64,000 nt of DNA, taken from NCBI RefSeq assembly GCF_002849225.1, contig NZ_PKMC01000003.1, positions 310,001 to 374,000 of the forward strand. The letters run 5' to 3'. Of the stretch, positions 53,693 to 62,216 are shown in pieces; the stretch's first letter is position 1, and each line of letters starts with the position of its first letter. The stretch is from Actinomyces sp. UMB0138 (GTDB lineage: Bacteria > Bacillota > Negativicutes > Veillonellales > Veillonellaceae). Made by a program: the position numbers and the translations under genes. The notes below the pieces were generated by a model. That model searched no databases. It had not been told where the DNA came from and worked only from the letters and a program-made list of their open reading frames with translations.

Positions 53693-56230
53693 ATGAGTGG
53701 AACAAACCTAGACCAACTAGCAGGCGCCCTGCGGGACAAACTCATCTACTCGCGCATCGTGTCCTGGCTAGACCTGGCCGGCGAATACGCCGAAATCATC
53801 GAGCAGATGGAAACCCTACTGGGCGTGCCCATCATCGTAGTGGACGGCAACGAATTCTCGGTCAAAATCCGCGTCCTAGCCGACCATCCAAAAGAGAAGT
53901 TTGTGCTGTACCGGAAAGGCGAACTACCCCCGGTAGAAGACGACTGGCTAGCAGACATCCGGCTGGGGTACGCCACGTTCCGCGCCGACTCCATCACGCT
54001 ACAGGCAACCGAGCTGGGGCTGACCGCGGACGAACTGGTGGCCACCATGCGCGCTCACGCGGGCTTCTTCAACTCGCGCGACCGCGTAACCAAGCTGCGC
54101 TCGCGCCTGCGCGACAGCGTCGATTCAAAGACCCTGCTGGCAATGATGACCTCCACCCTGTTGGGCACTGCCGACCACTCGTTCTCGCACCTATTCGCCG
54201 AGCTGGCATCCAGCGCAGCCCCACCCGCCGGCGAAGAACCGGCCGAAGGAAAATTCCCGCTGCTCAAATACGGCCTCGACGACTTCTTCTGGGATGGGGC
54301 CGCCAAAATCTGGAACTACGACGGCCAGAAGGACCTGCCCGCCCTGGTGCTGTGGCTGTTCCTGCAAGAACAAAACAACTGGCCCGAAAGTGCAAACGCG
54401 AACGCGCGCGCGGACTTTAGGAGCTGGTTTAACGCCCTGCCCAACCAGCAGGCGGTCCAGGCGTGGGCGGCGTACGCGGCCGAAAAGCTCAGTTCGTTAC
54501 AACAGCTGTCGGCCCGGCCGGCAGGTGAGCTCCTGCAAAACAAGACGGTTCCGGGGGTAGACGAGCTGCTGGTGCGCCAGCTGGCAGACGAGCTGGTTGC
54601 TGGCTCCACCAATGCGGAAGCGGTCCGCAAGGTTGCCGCCGAAAGGCAAAACACCATCTGGTATGAGCGCTCGCGAAATACCTGGAAAGCTCTGCTGAGC
54701 GGGGCCGAATGCTTGACGCTGATCCGCACTATGGGCAAGCCCCTGTTCGCCGACGCGGCAGACGGGTTCTTCCAGTACACGGATAGGTGGTGGAAGATCG
54801 ACCAGGCCTACCGGCAGTTCCTGTACTTTGCTGCCGGCACCGGCGGGGACAGCCCCATAGCAGTGCTGAAACAGCAGGTAGAGACCGCTTACATCTACGA
54901 CTACCAGCAGCCGCTAGCCCACGAATGGGACGGGGCAATCCGGCAGCTGGGCGGGTGGAAGATCCCGGCTCGGGGAAGCGAGTCAGCCCCGTCCAGGCAG
55001 GATCGGTTTGTGGCGCTCAATGCTCGCTCGGGCAGGCGCACCATCGTGATCATTTCGGACGCGCTGCGCTTCGAAGTGGGCAAAGAACTAGAAGAAAAAC
55101 TGAACCGGCAGGGCCGATTCACGGCCCAAACCGAACCCTGGTACACCCTGCTGCCCTCAGTTACCAAGTTGGGAATGGCGGCGCTGCTACCGCACGGGCA
55201 ACTGGAATTTACCGAAAAGTCGGAGGTGCGCCTAGACGGCGCCTCGGCCGAGGGCACTGAGCGACGCGACCAGATCCTGGCTGACGCTTTTGCGGGGCGG
55301 GCCGGGGCGCTCACCTTCGAGGATGCCAGGTCAATGAACCGGGACCAGATTCGCGACTATGTGCGCGAGCGGGACGTGGTGTACATCTACCACAACGAAA
55401 TTGATGCCATTGGGGATTCGGGCAGTTCCGAAATGGACACGCCCGGGGCCTGCCAGCGCACCCTGGAGGCGCTTTGCCGGCTCTGCACGCAGTGGGCAAA
55501 CTACGCCAACACTGCCCGCATCATTATTACTGCCGACCACGGCTTCCTGTACCAGGAGCGGGCGCTCGAAGACAACGACACTGTGCTGCAGGGGCAGGTG
55601 CCCGCCGGCAAGCAGATGGTGGGCAAGATGAAAAGGCGCTACGCCCTCGGCAAGAACCTGCAGACCGACGACAACTGGACGGCCTTCACCGCGGAGCAAA
55701 TCGGCTTGGCGGGCGGCTTGGACGTGGCCGTACCGAGAGGGCTGCGCCGACACCGCGTGAGTGGGAAGGGACGCCAGTTCGTGCACGGGGGTGCTTCCCT
55801 GCAAGAAATCACGATCCCAGTTATCACGGTGACCGTGGGCCGGCAGAATAAGACAGAAGACGCGCGGATCGAACTGCACTACTCGCAAACTGCGATCACC
55901 ACCCCGGCTATCTCCGCTCGCCTGGTGCAAAAGGACCCGGTAGGTGGAAAGACCGCGCCCTTTACCGCCCAGATTGGCCTGTACGCCCAAGACGGGGCGC
56001 TGCTATCTGACCTGGTGACTGTAGAGGTGAATTCGCCCTCGCAAAGCCAAGAGCAACGCAACCGAAACGTGCAGTTGGCCCTAACGGCCGAGGCGAACGC
56101 ACACAACAACCAAGACGTTTACATCAGAGCGCATAAGCTGGTAAACGGAAACCAGGTAGCGGCGGTGGCCGAACACAAGGTGCGCTTGTTGCGCAGTGGA
56201 TTTAATGCCTTTGGAGGATTCGACATATGA
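53693..56230 (+). CDS. pglZ: BREX alkaline-phosphatase-fold protein PglZ
   Basis: An 845-residue PglZ of type 1 BREX. The C-terminal half carries the alkaline-phosphatase-like core: IVIISDALRFEVGKELEEKL (metal Asp, about residue 452), VYIYHNEIDAIGDSG, and IITADHGFLYQE (metal His, about 615). The N-terminal half is the helical region seen in these proteins. It starts two bases after the pglX stop and overlaps brxL by four bases. PglZ is needed for both methylation and phage exclusion in studied BREX systems; its substrate is not known. Confidence 0.94.
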   Translation: MSGTNLDQLAGALRDKLIYSRIVSWLDLAGEYAEIIEQMETLLGVPIIVVDGNEFSVKIRVLADHPKEKFVLYRKGELPPVEDDWLADIRLGYATFRADSITLQATELGLTADELVATMRAHAGFFNSRDRVTKLRSRLRDSVDSKTLLAMMTSTLLGTADHSFSHLFAELASSAAPPAGEEPAEGKFPLLKYGLDDFFWDGAAKIWNYDGQKDLPALVLWLFLQEQNNWPESANANARADFRSWFNALPNQQAVQAWAAYAAEKLSSLQQLSARPAGELLQNKTVPGVDELLVRQLADELVAGSTNAEAVRKVAAERQNTIWYERSRNTWKALLSGAECLTLIRTMGKPLFADAADGFFQYTDRWWKIDQAYRQFLYFAAGTGGDSPIAVLKQQVETAYIYDYQQPLAHEWDGAIRQLGGWKIPARGSESAPSRQDRFVALNARSGRRTIVIISDALRFEVGKELEEKLNRQGRFTAQTEPWYTLLPSVTKLGMAALLPHGQLEFTEKSEVRLDGASAEGTERRDQILADAFAGRAGALTFEDARSMNRDQIRDYVRERDVVYIYHNEIDAIGDSGSSEMDTPGACQRTLEALCRLCTQWANYANTARIIITADHGFLYQERALEDNDTVLQGQVPAGKQMVGKMKRRYALGKNLQTDDNWTAFTAEQIGLAGGLDVAVPRGLRRHRVSGKGRQFVHGGASLQEITIPVITVTVGRQNKTEDARIELHYSQTAITTPAISARLVQKDPVGGKTAPFTAQIGLYAQDGALLSDLVTVEVNSPSQSQEQRNRNVQLALTAEANAHNNQDVYIRAHKLVNGNQVAAVAEHKVRLLRSGFNAFGGFDI

Positions 56231-58407
56231 GCGAACGCAACCAGCTAGAAGCAAAGGCAGCCGAATACTTTCCCGGCTACATAGTGCGCAAAGACCTGGT
56301 GCAACAGGTCAAAGGCAACGCGGTTGTGCCCACCTACGTGCTGGAGTTTCTGCTCGCCCAGTACTGCGCAAGCACCAATGAGGCCGAGATCGCTGCGGGC
56401 GTGGAATCGGTGCGCAAGATCCTAGCGAAACACTACGTGAACCGCGGCGAATCGGAACTGATCAAGTCGCGCATTCGCGAGCAGCGCGGATACCGGATAA
56501 TCGACAAGGTCTCTGTGAGCCTGGACGAACGCAAAGACAGGTATGTGGCCGCCTTCGAGAACCTGGGGGTACGCGACGCGCTAGTATCTGACCAGACCGT
56601 GCAGGGCAACGACCGGCTACTTACCGGCGGCGTCTGGTGCATGGCCGACATAACCTACACGGCAGACGTAGCGGTTGGGGGCAAACCTAAAGAGGGGCCG
56701 TGGACGGTAACCAACCTGAATGCGATCCAGCTGCCGTTCTTTGACCGGGATGGGTATGTGGCCGCGCGGGAGCAGTTTGACACTGCAGAGTGGATCGACC
56801 TGCTAATCGCCTCGATCGGGTTCAACCCGGAAAAGCTCAGCCGGCGCGCAAAACTGTTGCAGCTTACCAGGCTAATCCCCTACGTTGAGCGCAACTACAA
56901 CCTGGTCGAGTTAGGGCCAAAAGGTACGGGCAAATCGCACATCTATTCGGAGCTTTCCCCGCACGGCATGCTAGTTTCGGGTGGCGAGGTGACGCTGGCG
57001 AAACTATTCATCAACAACACCACCAGGCAGATTGGGCTGGTCGGTTTTTGGGACGTGGTGGCCTTCGACGAGTTCGCCGGCAAGAAAAAGGTAAAGCAAA
57101 ACCTGGTGGACACGATGAAGAACTACCTGGCGAACAAGTCGTTCTCACGAGGGGATTCGCCGGTGACCGCGGAAGCGTCCATGGTGTTCGTAGGCAACAC
57201 GTCGAACACCGTGCCCGCCATGTTGGCCAACTCGGACCTGTTTGAGTCTCTCCCGGAGGCCTACCACGACACCGCCTATATGGATCGCATCCACTACTAC
57301 ATTCCCGGCTGGGAAGTGGACGTGATCCGGCCCGAACTGTTCAACCGCGGTTACGGGTTTGTGGTCGACTACTTGGCCGAAGCTCTGCGGGCGTTTAGGG
57401 CCGAAGACTATTCGGGGCGTTTTGCGCAATATTTTGATTTGGACAGGGAAATGTCTACGCGCGACCGGGACGCGGTGCGCAAGACCTTCTCGGGGCTGAT
57501 GAAACTGGTGCACCCCAGCGGGCAGGCGAGCGAGCACGAGGTTGAGGACCTGCTGCGGTACGCGATCGAAGGGCGCAGGCGCGTAAAAGAACAGATCCTG
57601 CGCCTGGATGCGACCATGCGCGAGTCAGGGCTGCACTTCTCGTATGCGCCGGCCTCGGGCGGGAATCCGCGCGAGGTGGTCACCCAGGAAGAGCTAGACT
57701 ACCCGGAGCTATTTGGCCGCGACGCGCAGGACGGGCTGGCCGAGGCGGCGAGCGGCGAGGCAGCTAGCGGCGAGCGAGCAAAGCCGGCTGCGGCTGAATC
57801 GGCAAAGGTGGCCGCGACCGGGCCGGCTAAGGTTGAAGGCGCTGGCCCAGCAAGTTGCGCCGGCAGTGCCGGGAACGGCGGTAGTGGCAAACAGGCGGCT
57901 GCGGGCCCTAGGGAGCGCCGGCTTGAGGTGCCCGAGAATAAGCTGGGGGTCAGTTTGCAGCGGCTGCTAGTGGACTACCTAGTGGGAGCCGCGAAGGTGG
58001 AAATTGTTGACCCGTACGTTCGCATGCCCTACCAGGTAGAAAACCTATACGAAGTTCTAGCAACTATTTTGGCGGTCAAACCCCGTGGAGAGACTGTCGA
58101 TGTCAAGCTACTTACTGGCTGCGACAGGGAGCATTTGGAGTGGGTCGATAATCAGCGGGACATGCTGGAACAGCTGCAGAACAATTTCGCTAAATACGGG
58201 CTGAATTTCAGCTTCGAGATTGGCAAGGCTGGCCACGACCGCAAAATAACCACCGACACCGGGTGGAGCATCGACTTGGGGCGCGGGCTGGACATCTACC
58301 AGCCGTGGACGTCGGATGGCGCCTTCGACCCGCGCCGACGCGTAACCCACTACCGCCGGACCAAAGCATTCACCTTCACCGCCAGCAGGCAGGAGCGTGA
58401 GAACTAG
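56227..58407 (+). CDS. brxL: BREX AAA+ protein BrxL with an MITD1-like C-terminal domain
   Basis: A 726-residue BrxL. Residues 1-180 or so are the N-terminal DNA-binding region. The AAA+ core has Walker A LGPKGTGKSHIYSEL near residue 230 and Walker B VVAFDEFAGKKK near 277; FVGNTSNTVPAML follows as a sensor. After about 505 comes an Ala/Gly/Glu-rich linker. From about 576 the sequence reads as a C-terminal MIT-associated (MITD1, phospholipase-D-like) domain: VEIVDPYVRMPYQVENLYEVL, VDVKLLTG, HDRKITTDTGWSIDLGRGLDIYQP. I find no Lon-type GPSAG serine motif. It closes the BREX operon, with ATGA overlap to pglZ. Confidence 0.9.
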   Translation: MSERNQLEAKAAEYFPGYIVRKDLVQQVKGNAVVPTYVLEFLLAQYCASTNEAEIAAGVESVRKILAKHYVNRGESELIKSRIREQRGYRIIDKVSVSLDERKDRYVAAFENLGVRDALVSDQTVQGNDRLLTGGVWCMADITYTADVAVGGKPKEGPWTVTNLNAIQLPFFDRDGYVAAREQFDTAEWIDLLIASIGFNPEKLSRRAKLLQLTRLIPYVERNYNLVELGPKGTGKSHIYSELSPHGMLVSGGEVTLAKLFINNTTRQIGLVGFWDVVAFDEFAGKKKVKQNLVDTMKNYLANKSFSRGDSPVTAEASMVFVGNTSNTVPAMLANSDLFESLPEAYHDTAYMDRIHYYIPGWEVDVIRPELFNRGYGFVVDYLAEALRAFRAEDYSGRFAQYFDLDREMSTRDRDAVRKTFSGLMKLVHPSGQASEHEVEDLLRYAIEGRRRVKEQILRLDATMRESGLHFSYAPASGGNPREVVTQEELDYPELFGRDAQDGLAEAASGEAASGERAKPAAAESAKVAATGPAKVEGAGPASCAGSAGNGGSGKQAAAGPRERRLEVPENKLGVSLQRLLVDYLVGAAKVEIVDPYVRMPYQVENLYEVLATILAVKPRGETVDVKLLTGCDREHLEWVDNQRDMLEQLQNNFAKYGLNFSFEIGKAGHDRKITTDTGWSIDLGRGLDIYQPWTSDGAFDPRRRVTHYRRTKAFTFTASRQEREN

Positions 58408-58438
58408 GTTTCAGGCCTTTGCCCACTCCGAGGCAGAC

Positions 58439-58687
58439 CTACTTGAACATGTCCCAGAGGCTGAATGTGGTGCGCCTGTAGGTCGAATTCTTGATTGACC
58501 GCTTTGGGCTCTTCAGGAACCCCATCCCCTTCCGGCCGTACCCGGGGATAATGGCCCGTTTCAACGCCCTCTTCGCACGTCCAGTCGTGCGCGCCTTAAT
58601 AGAACGGGTCAAAGATGGCGTACGCATACCGAACTTCATACCACCCATGCTAGTCCTGCCCTCTGTAATACGTGGCGTCCCCTGCAT
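58439..58687 (-). CDS. Small basic hypothetical protein
   Basis: An 82-residue, strongly basic protein on the minus strand, with ALKRAIIPGYGRKGMGFLKSPKRSIKNSTYRRTTFS and a C-terminal LWDMFK. The pattern GYG-K-GMG-K-PK-..-Y-TTFS looks like a conserved small actinobacterial protein of unknown function, but I cannot name a family. The start is either ATG 58687 or ATG 58639. It begins four bases after the end of the next remnant, so the two may once have been an operon. It is convergent with brxL, with 31 bases between them. Confidence 0.5.
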   Translation of the reverse strand: MQGTPRITEGRTSMGGMKFGMRTPSLTRSIKARTTGRAKRALKRAIIPGYGRKGMGFLKSPKRSIKNSTYRRTTFSLWDMFK

Positions 58688-58691
58688 AAAT

Positions 58692-59064
58692 CTACCTGTT
58701 CTGCCAATACCCGGATGAACCCATCAAATACACGTTTCCTTCTATGACACTTCCAGGCGTAGGGGCAGGCTTAATGTCATAAGGGAGTGCAACATTCAAA
58801 TCCAGCCCACAGTCGACTAGACACTTCCACCACTTCTGATTCGTCAGCGTGTTTGTGCACAGCTCAGCCCGTTCAACTATCCCCTGGAAGAAGGTCGAAG
58901 GGTTAGCATCCTTTGGTTCAGCACTGCCGTCAACCAACGCGAAAAGCCACGGGCTAGTAATGAACAATGGATCTAATTCTGTGCTGCCATCCGGGTTATC
59001 CAAGCGCTGCGACTTTCGATTCTTCCTCCAGTCAGCAACCGTCGGATAAACATCGACCTCTATA
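58692..59064 (-). pseudogene. 5'-truncated remnant of an unknown gene
   Basis: On the minus strand an open frame from about 59064 to 58692 reads like protein (EVDVYPTVADWRKNRKSQR, then TELDPLFITSPWLFALVDG, then NQKWWKCLVDCGLDLNVALP), but it lacks a plausible start. The first possible start is a TTG at 59003, and the coding-like sequence extends upstream of it to a stop codon. I therefore read it as the C-terminal part of a protein that has lost its beginning. It is about 120 residues with three cysteines, and I do not recognise it. Confidence 0.45.
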
Positions 59065-59120
59065 GCAGTGGAAATCTAATCTACACTAGCGGCCGTCAAG
59101 AACAGCGGCCCGCCCTCGGC

Positions 59121-60482
59121 CTATTTGAATGCGACCCTGCGCAGGTAGTCGTTCAGTTCGGCGCGCCAAATATCCCACGAGTGAATACCCGGCTGGTCAA
59201 ACTCGACCACACGCGCCCCCGCCCGGCGGAAAGAATCAGCGCGCAACAGCGAATTCTTCCCAATCGAAACCAAATAATCTTGCAGTCCAGCCCCAGTGTG
59301 GATAGCGCCTTTGAGCTGGCCAATAGCGCGGCGGTCAGCCTCGGCAAAATCGGTGGTGAGCGTGCCCGCACTCCACAGGCCGTAATAATCAAAGACCCCC
59401 GGATGCTTCGTGAGCAGCTCAATGCCACGCGCCCCGCCCAGCGAGAGGCCGCCAAATGCGCGCAGGCTCGGATCGTCGGAAGCATTGAAATTCGCCTGCA
59501 CGTACGGGATGACGTTTTCGACCATATCCTTCGCGTAAGCGCTAGAGACGATCAGCGAGTCGGCGCCCAGATGGTTAAAGTTGGTGGCCACAAGAATAGT
59601 GGGCTCTGCCTTACCATCTGCAATCGCATTTTCCAAAATGTAGGGGGCGGCCCCCTGCGTGAACCAGTCAGTGTCATTACCGCCCACCCCATGGCTCAAG
59701 TAGAGGACGGGGTAAGGCTTGGCGCGGTTAGGATCGTAGCCCTTGGGCAGGTAGATCGACAGCGGGTGGGACCCCGCCGGCGACATTGAATAAGAGGTCT
59801 TATAGCTGGCGTGGACGAACCTGCCCATCTGCTCCGCGGGGCGCGGACGCTGGTAGGCATTGTTATAGGTTGGGTACTTTGGGTTTTGCGGCACGTAAAC
59901 CTGCGACATGTTCTGCCTAGAGAAACTGGGCAGGTCAGCACTGACGTTCAGATTGGCCGGATCGGGGTGGCGCTTACACGTGTTCGCGTCCGCATCCAAC
60001 TGCGAGCAGCCGTGCCCAAAAGCGTAACTAAACGTTCCCGAAGGTAAGGGCACTTTCAGTTCCCATATGCCGCCTGCCACCTTGTTCATTTCCAGGATCT
60101 TCCACGGTGCAGCAGGCACGTCCCCCTTCTTCCACAGCGCCGGGATTCGCCCGTCGCCGCCACCTAATGTTTTGATGGAACCAGGCTGAGAAAACGTCCA
60201 CTCGCCGTACAACTGCACCGACTTGACGCCCTCGGGCGCCTTGTACCGGAACGTCACCTCGTAACCGGTAGGGCCACGGTCCGTCTTAGTCACCGTAGGC
60301 CCCAACTTGGCCACCTCCGTCTGAGCAGCCGGGGAAGACTGGCCGGACTGGCCCTCGGCGGCCCCGCCCTCGGCCGCGAGCGCTACGGATGCGAAACCGG
60401 CGGAAAGGGAAAGGCTCATGAGCGATGCCGCCCCTAGGGTGGCGATCTTTTTTACCGTGTGGATTGAGCGTAGACGTGCCAT
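59121..60482 (-). CDS. Secreted esterase (enterochelin-esterase/Est-D type)
   Basis: A 453-residue exported protein. The N-terminus is a signal peptide (basic MARLRSIHTVKK, hydrophobic core, cleavage near VALAAEG). Residues of about 60-170 form an early-set/CBM48-like beta domain (VTFRYKAPEGVKSVQLYGEW, then GGIWELKVPLPSGTFSYAFG). Residues of about 210-450 are an alpha/beta-hydrolase of the Fes/esterase-D group, with YPVLYLSHGVGGND as oxyanion region, nucleophile Ser in FGGLSLGGARG and catalytic His in GIHSWDIW. The ATG at 60482 has AAGGAG upstream. The substrate is unknown; similar two-domain secreted esterases act on carbohydrate esters or siderophores. Confidence 0.85.
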   Translation of the reverse strand: MARLRSIHTVKKIATLGAASLMSLSLSAGFASVALAAEGGAAEGQSGQSSPAAQTEVAKLGPTVTKTDRGPTGYEVTFRYKAPEGVKSVQLYGEWTFSQPGSIKTLGGGDGRIPALWKKGDVPAAPWKILEMNKVAGGIWELKVPLPSGTFSYAFGHGCSQLDADANTCKRHPDPANLNVSADLPSFSRQNMSQVYVPQNPKYPTYNNAYQRPRPAEQMGRFVHASYKTSYSMSPAGSHPLSIYLPKGYDPNRAKPYPVLYLSHGVGGNDTDWFTQGAAPYILENAIADGKAEPTILVATNFNHLGADSLIVSSAYAKDMVENVIPYVQANFNASDDPSLRAFGGLSLGGARGIELLTKHPGVFDYYGLWSAGTLTTDFAEADRRAIGQLKGAIHTGAGLQDYLVSIGKNSLLRADSFRRAGARVVEFDQPGIHSWDIWRAELNDYLRRVAFK

Positions 60483-60628
60483 GGGTGTGCTCCTTCGCAA
60501 GGTGGCCGGCTTGGGTCCACCCTAACGACATGCTAAAGCCCCTGCAATTGTAAGGCTTGCGCTCGCTGGAACTGAGGGCTGCAAAACACAAGATGCTGGC
60601 AGGGCCTGCTTGGTGTTTAAGCCGGGGG

Positions 60629-61906
60629 CTACTTTTGTCTTCCAGGCAGGTGTGGGACCGGCAGTTCGGGTGGGGACAACCGAGTGTCCCACCGGGACGA
60701 GGCTAGCTTGCGTTCGCTGTGGGTAATCAGTTCGAAAAGGCCCTGATGCCACCATCCCCGCGAGCGCGCGGAAGCAGACGTAGGACCGATAATCCCAGCT
60801 TGCTCCAACTCAGAACAAGCCTTACGGGCACTTTGCCTACTGAGATCGAGCCTTTCCTGTACCAATTCGACAGTAAAAATTGGCATCTGAGGCAAACTAT
60901 CCAAAAGGCGGATAGGGGCTGAATCCGCCCTCGGCGAGTTCTTATGCTCCGCAGCGTAATAGTCTAAGTACTGCTGTTTCCACCCTTTAACCAGTTCGTC
61001 CAGTTCCCTTTGTAACGACTTAGTGTTGTCTATAGCGATCTCTACGGCATCTAGAAACGCCCGCAGCCAGGTGTTTACCCCCTGACCGCCCGCGTGTTCG
61101 CCCTCACGAAAAGACATGAGTCCTTTCGCGTAAGCTTCGGACTGGGTTTGTAAAACCACCGAAATAGGCAACGGCCCAAGCAACAGCCCCCTGCGCGCAA
61201 GTACTACATGGATCAGTATGCGCCCAAGCCGTCCATTGCCGTCAGCGAAGGGGTGAATACTCTCGAACTGAGCATGAACGAGCGCGGCCTGAATGAGCGC
61301 ACCATGGGTGGCGCCATCGATGTATTCAGTCAAATCTTCTAACAGTGGTTGAACATATTCCGGCGGCGGGGGCACATATTCCGCATCCAGCGGATGGTAT
61401 TTGTCGCCTCCTAGCCAGTTTTGTGTCTGCCTTAAACCACATATCTCTTTGCGATCGACAATTGTCTGCTGGATACGCTCCAAGTCCGCTAAAGTCGTTT
61501 CCTCGGAAGCAGCCAAGGAATTTACCGCGTCTTCATGTGCCTTAATATTTCGAACAACGTCGTACGCCGTACCACTACCTTCCCCGGCCTCCCCCAGGTT
61601 CAGGGCTAGTTCCGCCTGCGCTAGTTTCTTCGCTGAGGTCTGCAACCCCTCGATTTTCGAAGAGGCTACTGCCTCCCGCCTAACTAGCAACCTAGCTATA
61701 CTCTCGAGGCCGCTGGCGATCTTCGTTGGGAAAGCAGCATTGATGCGACGTTCCAGCCGGCCGGCGCGCTTAGCAACATCTGCAGCAATCGGGACGCCTT
61801 CGCACAGCTTTTGTGGGATATAGGCTCGGTAGGGGCCGGACGAGCGGCCGTGTTTGGAATGCGCGTTCGGGTTCGACTCCCAAAACCGCTCTTCGAATCG
61901 CCCCAA
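60629..61906 (-). CDS. Fic-family protein with N-terminal inhibitory helix and C-terminal winged helix
   Basis: A 425-residue Fic enzyme that would transfer AMP (or another nucleotide part) to a protein. The active-site motif HPFADGNGRLGR is complete (about residue 218). An inhibitory motif of the (S/T)xxxE(G/N) form, SSKIEG, lies at about 82-87, i.e. before the Fic core, so activity is probably self-restrained. The C-terminus has a helix-turn-helix (VELVQERLDLSRQSARKACSELEQAGII), suggesting DNA binding. The frame opens at TTG 61993, but I prefer TTG 61906, with AAGGGGG six bases upstream. The longer form would translate through a palindrome. Four palindromes lie immediately upstream, so autoregulation is plausible. 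Confidence 0.85.
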   Translation of the reverse strand: MGRFEERFWESNPNAHSKHGRSSGPYRAYIPQKLCEGVPIAADVAKRAGRLERRINAAFPTKIASGLESIARLLVRREAVASSKIEGLQTSAKKLAQAELALNLGEAGEGSGTAYDVVRNIKAHEDAVNSLAASEETTLADLERIQQTIVDRKEICGLRQTQNWLGGDKYHPLDAEYVPPPPEYVQPLLEDLTEYIDGATHGALIQAALVHAQFESIHPFADGNGRLGRILIHVVLARRGLLLGPLPISVVLQTQSEAYAKGLMSFREGEHAGGQGVNTWLRAFLDAVEIAIDNTKSLQRELDELVKGWKQQYLDYYAAEHKNSPRADSAPIRLLDSLPQMPIFTVELVQERLDLSRQSARKACSELEQAGIIGPTSASARSRGWWHQGLFELITHSERKLASSRWDTRLSPPELPVPHLPGRQK

Positions 61907-61951
61907 TTTAGCCCCCTTATTTTGCTGCGCGCAAGGGCTACCAGCCCCCGT

Positions 61952-62092
61952 GAAGATAAAAATTATCTTATGCACCAGCCGCGAAACGCGCAAGGATAAT
62001 ATTTATCTTCACCTCTCGAGGGGGGGGTTGCGTGAAGATAAGTTTCATCTTCGCCTTCCCGGCAGATCGGGGTGAAGATAAAACTTATCTAC
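61952..62092. promoter_or_regulatory. Four phased 19-bp palindromes upstream of fic
   Basis: Four copies of GAAGATAA-N3-TTATCTTC lie at 61952-61970, 61992-62010, 62034-62052 and 62074-62092, each with 1-2 mismatches to the consensus. Conservation extends outwards to GTG...CAC in several arms. Centre-to-centre distances are 40, 42 and 40 bases, about four helical turns, so all sites face the same side of the DNA. They begin 45 bases upstream of the likely fic start. Such an array would suit cooperative binding of a dimeric regulator; which one is unknown. Confidence 0.7.
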
Positions 62093-62143
62093 GCATGCCG
62101 GTAGGGCGCGCCTGCAGCCAATACCCCGCAGGCCAAATCGACA

Positions 62144-62216
62144 GCACATCAAATGGTCGAGGGCACATCAAAATGCGTACCGTTTGATGTGCCCTGGACG
62201 CAATAATGTGCCCTCG
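62144..62216. repeat. Nested inverted and direct CACATCAAA repeats
   Basis: GGGCACATCAAA (62161-62172) and TTTGATGTGCCC (62183-62194) form a perfect 12-bp inverted repeat around 10 bases. A direct copy GCACATCAAATGG lies at 62144-62156. CGAGGGCACAT (62158-62168) is matched again by ATGTGCCCTCG at 62206-62216. The cluster has the look of multiple operator sites or a recombination/structure element, and is separate from the palindromes to the left. Confidence 0.6.
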
